DNA from: Chryseobacterium edaphi
GTDB taxonomy: Bacteria > Bacteroidota > Bacteroidia > Flavobacteriales > Weeksellaceae
DNA: 64,000 nt
Direction of reading: 5' to 3'
Assembly (NCBI RefSeq): GCF_025628985.1
Contig: NZ_JAOTEM010000002.1
Span: forward strand, 434,001 to 498,000
This document shows, piece by piece, positions 49,067 through 55,958 of this stretch (positions are counted from its first letter, which is position 1; each line of letters opens with the position of its first letter). The translations under genes were made by a program, and so were the position numbers. A model generated the notes under the pieces. The model was not told where the DNA came from. It saw nothing but the letters and a program-made list of their open reading frames with translations, and did not search any database.

Positions 49067-49393
49067 TTAAAGCATTCCCAGCTCAAATTTTGCCTCTTCA
49101 CTCATCATATCTTTGTTCCAAGTTGGTTCAAAAGTAAGTTCTAACTCAACTTCGTTCACATTTTCTACTTCTTTTACTTTGTCCTTCACCTCTTGTGGAA
49201 GGCTTTCTGCAACAGGACAGTTTGGACTTGTTAAGGTCATGATTATTTTCACGTCGGCTTCTTCCGAAATCTGAACGTCATAAATCAATCCCAATTCGTA
49301 AATATCTACCGGGATTTCCGGGTCATAAACGGTTTTCAGTACTCTTATAATTTCTTCACCGATGTCGGCAATCTGATCGTCTGTAAAGTTCAT
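49067..49393 (-). CDS. MIP18/DUF59 family iron-sulfur assembly protein (SufT-like)
   Basis: A 108-aa protein with ALL-type MIP18/PaaD fold: EIIRVLKTVYDPEIPVDIYELGLIYDVQ and MTLTSPNCPVAESLPQEVKDKV, where the Cys of SPNCPVAES binds or transfers iron-sulfur clusters. LELTFEPTWNKDMMSEEAKFELGML completes the family. Such proteins mature [4Fe-4S] targets. It is encoded 3 bp from the exonuclease gene upstream and both run on the minus strand. Confidence 0.93.
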   Translation of the reverse strand: MNFTDDQIADIGEEIIRVLKTVYDPEIPVDIYELGLIYDVQISEEADVKIIMTLTSPNCPVAESLPQEVKDKVKEVENVNEVELELTFEPTWNKDMMSEEAKFELGML

Positions 49394-49396
49394 TTG

Positions 49397-50098
49397 TTAA
49401 TCTAAATTGATATTTCTCTGCAATAAATCTTCCTGACGCATACGTCGGAAAATGTTTGCCAAAGTTAAGACATCTTTTTCACAATAGTCAACAATTCGCT
49501 GCAAGTCTTTTTCTATGTAGTAAATTGATGAAACCATTGAGCCGTCGATGTCGTCTTTCGGGGTTGGAATTCCAAAAACGTGAGCCAATAATTCTAGTGA
49601 AACATAGCTTTTGTAATCTCCGAATTTCCAAAGTTCCATGGTATCAATATGCGGAATTTCCCAGGGTTTTTTCCCAAACATCTGAAATGAAGTAGGAGGC
49701 TGCAGTCCGTTGATGAGGAATCGTCTCGCAATCCATGGAAAATCAAATTCTTTTCCGTTGTGAGCACATAAGATGACATCTCTTAATCTCGGACTGTTAA
49801 AAAGTTCACCAAATTCCAACAACAATTTTTTCTCGTCGTGACCGGCATAGCTTTTTATTCTTAAAGTTTCATTTTTTTCTAGCATTCCGATGGTGATGCA
49901 GATGATTTTTCCGAATTCTGCCATGATTCCTGCCCGATCATAAAAATCTTCTGCCGAAATTTCGTCTTTTCGTTGAAATCTCGTTTTTTTATCCCAAAGT
50001 TTTTGTTCGGTTTCAGATAACTCTTCCCAAGAACCGGAATTAGGAACTGTTTCAATATCAATGAATAAAACTTTATCTAAAGAAATATTTTGTATCAT
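49397..50098 (-). CDS. 3'-5' exonuclease of the RNase H-like (DnaQ/PolB) type
   Basis: A 233-aa DEDDy exonuclease. The motifs are LFIDIETVPN (Exo I), ILCAHNGKEFDFPWIARRF (Exo II) and RIVDYCEKDVLTLANIF (Exo III). PHIDTMELWKFGDYKSYVSLELL matches the family of predicted PolB-like 3'-5' exonucleases. It may trim or repair DNA ends, but physiological role is unknown. It is between the CsaA gene and the MIP18-type gene, all minus strand. Confidence 0.85.
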   Translation of the reverse strand: MIQNISLDKVLFIDIETVPNSGSWEELSETEQKLWDKKTRFQRKDEISAEDFYDRAGIMAEFGKIICITIGMLEKNETLRIKSYAGHDEKKLLLEFGELFNSPRLRDVILCAHNGKEFDFPWIARRFLINGLQPPTSFQMFGKKPWEIPHIDTMELWKFGDYKSYVSLELLAHVFGIPTPKDDIDGSMVSSIYYIEKDLQRIVDYCEKDVLTLANIFRRMRQEDLLQRNINLD

Positions 50099-50148
50099 TT
50101 TTGTTTTTAATTAATTTAAATTGAAAGTCATTATCTTGACATTAAATA

Positions 50149-50496
50149 TTATCCAACCTGTAAACCGTTTTTTGTTGGAAAAGATGTTGATAAAAGCGTT
50201 ACGTCTTTTTCATTTTCACCATAAACTCCCAAAACAAGACATTCGCTGAAAAAATTGGCAATTTGCTTTTTAGGAAAATTGACAACTGCTAAAATTTGTT
50301 TGCCGACTAATTCTTCTTTTTTATAGAGTGTAGTGATTTGTGCAGAAGATTTTTTGATTCCTAAATCTCCGAAATCAATTTGGAGTTGATAAGATGGGTT
50401 TCTAGCTTTTTCAAAATCATTTACGGAAATGATTGTCCCGCATCGGATGTCAATTTTTTCAAAATCTGCCCAGGATATTTCAGGTTTGATATTCAT
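50149..50496 (-). CDS. csaA: tRNA-binding chaperone CsaA
   Basis: A 115-aa OB-fold protein with the tRNA-binding domain order of CsaA: EISWADFEKIDIRCGTIISV, PSYQLQIDFGDLGIKKSSAQIT, LVGKQILAVVNFPKKQIANF and SECLVLGVYGENEKDVTLLS. In Bacillus CsaA is a secretion-related chaperone and tRNA binder. A TACTTTTG promoter box is 39 bp upstream, and the exonuclease follows after 50 bp. Confidence 0.9.
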   Translation of the reverse strand: MNIKPEISWADFEKIDIRCGTIISVNDFEKARNPSYQLQIDFGDLGIKKSSAQITTLYKKEELVGKQILAVVNFPKKQIANFFSECLVLGVYGENEKDVTLLSTSFPTKNGLQVG

Positions 50497-50534
50497 TAAA
50501 AACGGATTTGATTTAAGAAATTAATAGCTTTAAA

Positions 50535-50542
50535 CAAAAGTA
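50535..50542 (-). promoter_or_regulatory. -7 box for csaA
   Basis: The minus strand reads TACTTTTG, an exact TAnnTTTG match, leaving a leader of about 33 nt before ATG 50496. Confidence 0.45.
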
Positions 50543-50621
50543 TTAAAATTTTAAAATAAAATTCCTGCAAAAATGGTTAGTAAATTCTGAATTTTTTTTA
50601 ATTTTACTCAAAACACAACTG

Positions 50622-52157
50622 ATGCTGATAAAAATTTACGGTAGCGCTATTCATGGCGTTTCAGCCCAAACAATTACTATTGAAGTCAATATAGACACAG
50701 GCGGAGTAGGATATCATCTTGTTGGTCTTCCCGATAACGCCATTAAAGAAAGCAGTTATAGAATTTCTGCCGCGCTCAAAAATGTTGGCTACAAAATCCC
50801 CGGAAAGAAAATTACGATCAATATGGCTCCTGCCGATTTGCGTAAAGAAGGAGCCGCTTATGATCTGAGCATTGCTATCGGAATTTTGGTCGCTTCGGAT
50901 CAGATTATTGCAGAAGACGTTAAAGATTATATTATCATGGGAGAACTTTCCCTAGATGGAAGTCTGCAGCCGATCCGTGGAGTTTTACCGATTGCAATTC
51001 AGGCTCGTGAAGAAGGTTTTAAAGGAATTATTTTACCAAAACAAAATACAAGAGAAGCGGCTATTGTCAATAATCTTGATGTATACGGTGTTGAAAACAT
51101 CAAAGAAGTCATTGATTTTTTTAATGAAGGAAAACCTCTTGAGAAAGTAGTTTTAGACACCCGAAAAGAATTTCAGGAAAAAATAAATAATTTCCCGTTT
51201 GATTTTTCTGAAGTGAAAGGTCAGGAAACGGCAAAAAGAGCAATGGAAGTTGCCGCTGCAGGAGGACATAATATTATTCTCATCGGACCTCCCGGAAGCG
51301 GAAAAACGATGCTGGCAAAAAGAGTTCCCAGTATTTTGCCGCCGCTTACTTTAAAGGAAGCTTTAGAAACCACAAAAATACATTCTGTTGCCGGGAAAAT
51401 GGGAACGGAAACTTCTTTGATGACTGTTCGTCCTTTTCGTTCACCTCATCACACGATTTCTGATGTTGCACTCGTCGGTGGCGGAAGTTATCCTCAACCG
51501 GGAGAAATTTCTCTCGCTCACAACGGAGTTTTATTTTTGGATGAAATGCCTGAGTTTAAAAGAACGGTTCTGGAAGTGATGCGTCAACCTTTGGAAGATC
51601 GTGAAGTAACGATTTCCAGAGCGAGGTTTACCGTCAATTATCCTTCGAGCTTTATGTTGGTTGCTTCAATGAATCCAAGTCCGAGCGGATATTTTCCGGA
51701 CGACCCGAATAATACTTCTTCTGTTTTTGAGATGCAACGATACATGAATAAACTTTCGGGACCGCTTTTAGACAGGATTGATATTCATGTTGAAGTACAA
51801 AAAGTAGAGTTTGAGCAATTGGCTGAAAAAAGAAAAGGCGAGAAAAGTGAAGACATCAGAAAGCGTGTTTTGATTGCGCGTGAAATTCAGAATGAACGAT
51901 ATAAAGATTTGTCAATCAGTTACAACGCTCAAATTGGTTCTCGTGAGTTGGAACAGTTTTGTGAATTAGATGATGCATCTTTTAACCTCATCAAAATGGC
52001 AATGGAAAAACTAAATCTTTCAGCCAGAGCTTATGACAGGATTTTAAAAGTAGCCAGAACAATTGCTGATCTTGAAGAATCTGAAAATATTCTTTCAAAC
52101 CATATTTCTGAAGCGATACAGTATAGAAGTTTAGATCGGGAGTTTTGGAATGTTTAA
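50622..52157 (+). CDS. YifB/ComM family AAA+ ATPase (Mg-chelatase-like)
   Basis: A 511-aa AAA+ protein. The N-terminal ChlI/Lon-like fold is seen in KIYGSAIHGVSAQTITIEV and GLPDNAIKESSYRISAAL, followed by the Walker A IGPPGSGKTMLAKR, Walker B LFLDEMPEFKRTVLEVMRQPL, and MLVASMNPSPSGYFPDDP, then the Mg_chelatase_C region (LSARAYDRILKVARTIADLE). ComM is a helicase acting in natural transformation recombination in proteobacteria; in Bacteroidetes the same function is inferred. Confidence 0.93.
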   Translation: MLIKIYGSAIHGVSAQTITIEVNIDTGGVGYHLVGLPDNAIKESSYRISAALKNVGYKIPGKKITINMAPADLRKEGAAYDLSIAIGILVASDQIIAEDVKDYIIMGELSLDGSLQPIRGVLPIAIQAREEGFKGIILPKQNTREAAIVNNLDVYGVENIKEVIDFFNEGKPLEKVVLDTRKEFQEKINNFPFDFSEVKGQETAKRAMEVAAAGGHNIILIGPPGSGKTMLAKRVPSILPPLTLKEALETTKIHSVAGKMGTETSLMTVRPFRSPHHTISDVALVGGGSYPQPGEISLAHNGVLFLDEMPEFKRTVLEVMRQPLEDREVTISRARFTVNYPSSFMLVASMNPSPSGYFPDDPNNTSSVFEMQRYMNKLSGPLLDRIDIHVEVQKVEFEQLAEKRKGEKSEDIRKRVLIAREIQNERYKDLSISYNAQIGSRELEQFCELDDASFNLIKMAMEKLNLSARAYDRILKVARTIADLEESENILSNHISEAIQYRSLDREFWNV

Positions 52158-52162
52158 TAATG

Positions 52163-52192
52163 AAAACCTCTGAAACAATCTAATTCAGAGGT
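52163..52192. terminator. Bidirectional terminator between comM and the YdeI gene
   Basis: ACCTCTGAA and TTCAGAGGT (52166-52174 with 52184-52192) form a 9-bp stem with an A tract on the left; the two genes converge here. Confidence 0.7.
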
Positions 52193-52205
52193 GTTTATAG
52201 AATAT

Positions 52206-52682
52206 TTAAATACCTTTTTTAACATCCAGAATCATCTGGATCATTTTTATTTTTCTGTTTTCTCTTGTTTCAGATTTTTTGGCTTTCTCAAACCATCGGA
52301 TATATTCTTTTTTGTGCGTATAACTCATTTTGTCGAATATCTCTTTGGCCGATTTATTTTCATTAAAAACTTCAAGAATATCATCTGAAATTTCCACAGT
52401 TCTTTCTTCTTTATCTTCTATGAGCGAAACAAAAACCTCATCACCAAAAGTTTTCCCAAGCTTGGTTCGGATTTCCTGAGTTAATCCTAAAATGTGACAA
52501 TCGGATTTCATTTTAGTCAAACTTCCACGATATTCAATTTGATCGTCGAATAAAGCTTTTATTTTCACCTGACCTTTTTTCCCATAAAGTTTTTCTACAG
52601 AAAATGGAAATTCTACAAAGGCAGCATTCATCGTTCCGTTTTGTTGGATGATAGCTTTAAATTTAATCTTTTGTGTTTTCAT
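52206..52682 (-). CDS. YdeI/OmpD-associated family protein with DUF1905
   Basis: A 158-aa protein combining an N-terminal DUF1905 (KFKAIIQQNGTMNAAFVEFPFSV, VKIKALFDDQIEYRGSLTK) and a C-terminal YdeI/OmdA region (KSAKEIFDKMSYTHKKEYIRWFEKAKKSETRENRKIKMIQM). Such proteins are annotated as bacteriocin-protection proteins; role in this lineage is not shown. No signal peptide. TATTTTTG box upstream. Confidence 0.88.
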   Translation of the reverse strand: MKTQKIKFKAIIQQNGTMNAAFVEFPFSVEKLYGKKGQVKIKALFDDQIEYRGSLTKMKSDCHILGLTQEIRTKLGKTFGDEVFVSLIEDKEERTVEISDDILEVFNENKSAKEIFDKMSYTHKKEYIRWFEKAKKSETRENRKIKMIQMILDVKKGI

Positions 52683-52702
52683 TTTAATTAAAATTGAATC
52701 AT

Positions 52703-52710
52703 CAAAAATA
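52703..52710 (-). promoter_or_regulatory. -7 box of the YdeI-family gene
   Basis: The minus strand reads TATTTTTG, matching TAnnTTTG, 21 bp from the ATG at 52682. The upstream part of the promoter would overlap the neighbouring terminator hairpin. Confidence 0.45.
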
Positions 52711-52712
52711 AA

Positions 52713-52740
52713 AAAACCGTGAAATAAATTCCACGGTTTT
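52713..52740 (-). terminator. Terminator of the S46 peptidase gene
   Basis: AAAACCGTG and CACGGTTTT (52713-52721 with 52732-52740) form a 9-bp stem with an AT-rich loop and A/T tracts on both sides. Confidence 0.75.
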
Positions 52741-52761
52741 TAAAATATGATTTAGAAAAAA

Positions 52762-54963
52762 TTATTTCTTTTTCTTTTTTGCAGGAGCTGCGGTTTTGAT
52801 TTTTGATGCACCTGTATCAGCCGGAGTATTTTCGTCTCTTACTAATTTCAATTCATCTACCAATCTTCTTGCACCGGCATATTTATCAATCGTCCAAAGA
52901 ACGAAACGAATATCTACACTGATTGTTTTCTGCCATTTGTCTTCGAAAACGATGTCACCACTAAGAGCTTCACTGTTTCCGTCGAATGCGATACCGATAA
53001 GGTTACCATCACCATCGATTACCGGAGAACCAGAGTTTCCACCTGTAATATCGTTGTTTGAAAGAAAGTTTACAGGCAAGTAACCAGCTTTATCAGCATA
53101 TTGACCGTAATCTTTCGCATTCTGAAGAGCAATTACTCTTTGAGGAAGATCAAATTCTTCATCTCCCGCTTTATATTTCCCTACTAAACCTTCCATTGTT
53201 GTGTAGTAGTTATCTGTAACACCGAAATAGTTTCTGTCTTCTCTAATTGGCAAAGTATCGATTTGTCCGTAAGTAAGTCTCATTGTAGAGTTTGCATCCG
53301 GATAGAATTTTTTCTCAGGCATAGCTTTCATCAAACCGGCTAAGAAAAGACGGTTGTTTTTAGCAAAATTATCATCGATTTTTACAAATCTTTCACCAGA
53401 AACTCTCTGATCTTCTGCAATACCTTTTGCGATTTTCAATAATGGATCTGCATCTAATTTCAAACGGTCTGGGTTTAAAACATAATTGGTTACAGATGTT
53501 TTGTTTGCAAATAATGAAGAGAATGCAACCGTAGATAAATTGTTAGCATCCAAAGCCATAATCGTTGGTGAAGCAACATCAGCTTTTACTCTTGTTTTGT
53601 AAAGGTTTACCAAAGAATTCAGCATTTCACCTTCTAATTCAGGATTGATGTTGTCGTAAGCATCTTTGATAGCTGCTTCTACTTTAGGTTTCATAGCCAG
53701 TCTTCCTGCCATATCCTGTTTTGCGTAAGCATCAAGAGTTGGAGCCAATTGATAAGCTAAAGCAATATATTTAGCATTTCTTGTCAGTAAAGAAGCGTAA
53801 TTTCTTTCTACATTTCTGTCAGTAACCTGCTTGTAATAGGTGGAGATCTGCTCAAGAACACCATCGTACATTTCGTTACCAGGCTGTGAAGCCCATGTTC
53901 TGAAAGTTCTTTCGATATTTTGTTTGTCAGCAATTGTTCCGTTTTTCTCAACAGCGTCAATTGTTCCTTGTCTGTTTTTCCAATAGTTGGCTACAGAAGC
54001 ATATTGAGAGGCATAACTTAACTGAGTAGTTTTGTCTTTATCCATGTACTTCTTCATCACATCCATTGCCATTTTAGACGTTTCTACCCAAGCCGGATAA
54101 TCTTTAGAAACCATTTGATTGATTCCATAAGAAGTAAGGTAACGGTTTGTTCTTCCCGGGTAACCTAAGATCATTGAGAAATCTCCAGGCTTAATTCCTT
54201 TAAGAGAAACCGGTAAAAAATGTTTAGGCTTCAAAGGAACGTTGGTTGGCTTAAATTCTGCAGGATTTCCCGCTGCATCTGCATATACTCTGAAAACCGT
54301 AAAGTCTGCAGTATGTCTTGGCCATTCCCAGTTGTCTGTATCTCCACCGTATTTTCCTAAAGCTGATGGTGGTGCACCTACTAATCTGATATCTTTATAA
54401 TCCTGATAAACGAAGAAATAAAATTCGTTTCCGTTGAAGAAATCTCTTACAACAACAGTATATTTTCCGTTTTCAGAATTTTCTGTCTGAATTGCTTTTG
54501 TCTCGGCATCGATCACAGCTTTTCTTTCAGCTGCAGTCATATTGTTGTTTAATTTAGAATTGATTCTCTGCGTAGCATCATCCATTCTTACCAAAAATCT
54601 TACATAAAGATCTTTTGCATTAAACTCATCTTTTTCTTTGGCTGCCCAGAAACCGTTTTTCAGGTAATCTTTTGACGGTGTAGAAGCTGCTGCAACAGCA
54701 CCGTAACCACAATGGTGATTGGTGAAGATCAACCCTTTGTCTGAAACGATTTCTCCTGTACAAAATCCTCCGAAGCTTACGATAGCATCTTTCAGACTTG
54801 AGTTGTTTACAGAATAGATCTCTTCGGGAGTAAGGTGCAGACCTTCTTTCTGCATATCAACACCGTTAAGTCTTTTGATGAGCATCAAGAGCCACATCCC
54901 TTCGTCTGCTCTCATTTGAGCAAAACCTAACAAGAAAGTGAATAGTAAAAATATTCTTTTCAT
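52762..54963 (-). CDS. S46 family serine dipeptidyl-peptidase, DPP7-like
   Basis: A 733-aa exported dipeptidyl-peptidase that removes dipeptides from protein N-termini. A signal peptide ends near residue 19 (ADEGMWLL). The catalytic His84 is in IFTNHHCGYGAVAA and Ser644 in NDITGGNSGSPVIDGDG. Eighteen residues after the serine the sequence is FDGN (Gly662), the residue type of DPP7, which favours hydrophobic or aliphatic P1, whereas DPP11 has Arg there for acidic P1. Length is normal. The C-terminus is Lys-rich (PAKKKKK). Likely located in the periplasm or outer membrane and used for protein feeding. Confidence 0.93.
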   Translation of the reverse strand: MKRIFLLFTFLLGFAQMRADEGMWLLMLIKRLNGVDMQKEGLHLTPEEIYSVNNSSLKDAIVSFGGFCTGEIVSDKGLIFTNHHCGYGAVAAASTPSKDYLKNGFWAAKEKDEFNAKDLYVRFLVRMDDATQRINSKLNNNMTAAERKAVIDAETKAIQTENSENGKYTVVVRDFFNGNEFYFFVYQDYKDIRLVGAPPSALGKYGGDTDNWEWPRHTADFTVFRVYADAAGNPAEFKPTNVPLKPKHFLPVSLKGIKPGDFSMILGYPGRTNRYLTSYGINQMVSKDYPAWVETSKMAMDVMKKYMDKDKTTQLSYASQYASVANYWKNRQGTIDAVEKNGTIADKQNIERTFRTWASQPGNEMYDGVLEQISTYYKQVTDRNVERNYASLLTRNAKYIALAYQLAPTLDAYAKQDMAGRLAMKPKVEAAIKDAYDNINPELEGEMLNSLVNLYKTRVKADVASPTIMALDANNLSTVAFSSLFANKTSVTNYVLNPDRLKLDADPLLKIAKGIAEDQRVSGERFVKIDDNFAKNNRLFLAGLMKAMPEKKFYPDANSTMRLTYGQIDTLPIREDRNYFGVTDNYYTTMEGLVGKYKAGDEEFDLPQRVIALQNAKDYGQYADKAGYLPVNFLSNNDITGGNSGSPVIDGDGNLIGIAFDGNSEALSGDIVFEDKWQKTISVDIRFVLWTIDKYAGARRLVDELKLVRDENTPADTGASKIKTAAPAKKKKK

Positions 54964-55048
54964 TTTTAAAATAATTATTGTGGGGCTAATTTACTAATTT
55001 TTACGATAATCCATCCGTAATTGGTATGAAAATGGGTGACTGAGTGGT

Positions 55049-55483
55049 ATGAAAAACATTTTTTTAGCTCTTTTTTCTGTTTTCATTTTAACAATGGTTT
55101 TAAATTGTTCAGCAACTAAAGTCAATAACCAACATTATCAGAGAGAATGGATGATGATTTCGTTTGATCAATTTTCTAAACAACATCTGATCGAAAATAA
55201 TGCGAAAATCAATTTGACTGGAGAAAAAACAGGTAATCGGATAAAAGGTTCTGCGACAATGGGGTGTAACCGGATTTTCTTTTTAGCTGAATTAAGAAAT
55301 AACGGGAAGGTTAAAATTTCAGAAATTGGAAGTACAAAAATGGCTTGCCAAAACATGGAACTCGAAAATGTTTTCATCAAAAAATTTAGCAATATGAAAA
55401 AATATTTGATTGAAGGTCATCGTTTGACGCTTTCTGACGACAATGGAAATCAAATGAAATTTATCGCAGCCGATTGGGATTAA
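55049..55483 (+). CDS. META/HslJ-domain lipoprotein
   Basis: A 144-aa lipoprotein with lipobox LNCS (MVLNCSATK) and the META-domain pattern: QREWMMISFDQFSKQHL, INLTGEKTGNRIKGSATMGCNRIFFLAEL, STKMACQNMELENVFIKKF and GHRLTLSDDNGNQMKFIA. META proteins such as HslJ are beta-sandwich envelope proteins linked to stress or motility in other bacteria; function here is unknown. It is a single gene with a terminator after it. Confidence 0.85.
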   Translation: MKNIFLALFSVFILTMVLNCSATKVNNQHYQREWMMISFDQFSKQHLIENNAKINLTGEKTGNRIKGSATMGCNRIFFLAELRNNGKVKISEIGSTKMACQNMELENVFIKKFSNMKKYLIEGHRLTLSDDNGNQMKFIAADWD

Positions 55484-55501
55484 ATTTAAAAATAAAACCA
55501 A

Positions 55502-55533
55502 GAAGTCCGCAAAAACTATTTGCGGACTTCTTT
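55502..55533. terminator. Bidirectional terminator after the META gene
   Basis: GAAGTCCGCAAA and TTTGCGGACTTC (55502-55513 with 55519-55530) form a strong 12-bp stem with a 5-nt loop and a T tract; it also ends the minus-strand 133-aa protein transcript. Confidence 0.88.
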
Positions 55534-55549
55534 AAAAATGGTTATCAGT

Positions 55550-55951
55550 TTAATTTTTAGGAATCGTTTTTTTTATTTCTTCTAAAGTTGCGGTATTGGG
55601 TAAACCCTGAACTTTAGTGCTACTCGATGAAACAATTGCTTTACGAGAATTTTTTCTGTTGGGAATTGAAGCTAAAACTTCTTCAAAACTCGCCGTATTG
55701 GGCAATAATTTTCCCTGACTATTTTCCTTCTGCACTGTTTGAGCTTCCTTTTTTATTTCTTGTCCCTGTTCAGAGGCTAAAACATTTTCTTTTTTAGGCG
55801 ATTTTGCTTCGGTCTGCTTTTGAATTTCCTTTTCAAATTTCTTCGCATCTTTTAGAATCTGTTCCTGATCCTGAAGTTCTGCAGATTTTTTTTCCTGTGC
55901 ATAAAAAGTTACACTTAGTAGTAATAAAGGGATGATATATAATGTTTTCAT
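55550..55951 (-). CDS. Secreted protein with duplicated LPNTA motif
   Basis: A 133-aa protein with signal peptide (MKTLYIIPLLLLSVTFYAQ), a charged helical middle (QDQEQILKDAKKFEKEIQKQ) and two similar repeats near the end: KLLPNTASFEEVLASIPN and QGLPNTATLEEIKKTIPK. I do not recognise a domain. It lies 7 bp downstream of the 848-aa surface protein gene on the same strand and probably belongs to its operon. The frame extends 14 codons further, but ATG 55951 precedes the signal peptide. Confidence 0.7.
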   Translation of the reverse strand: MKTLYIIPLLLLSVTFYAQEKKSAELQDQEQILKDAKKFEKEIQKQTEAKSPKKENVLASEQGQEIKKEAQTVQKENSQGKLLPNTASFEEVLASIPNRKNSRKAIVSSSSTKVQGLPNTATLEEIKKTIPKN

Positions 55952-55958
55952 GGTAATT

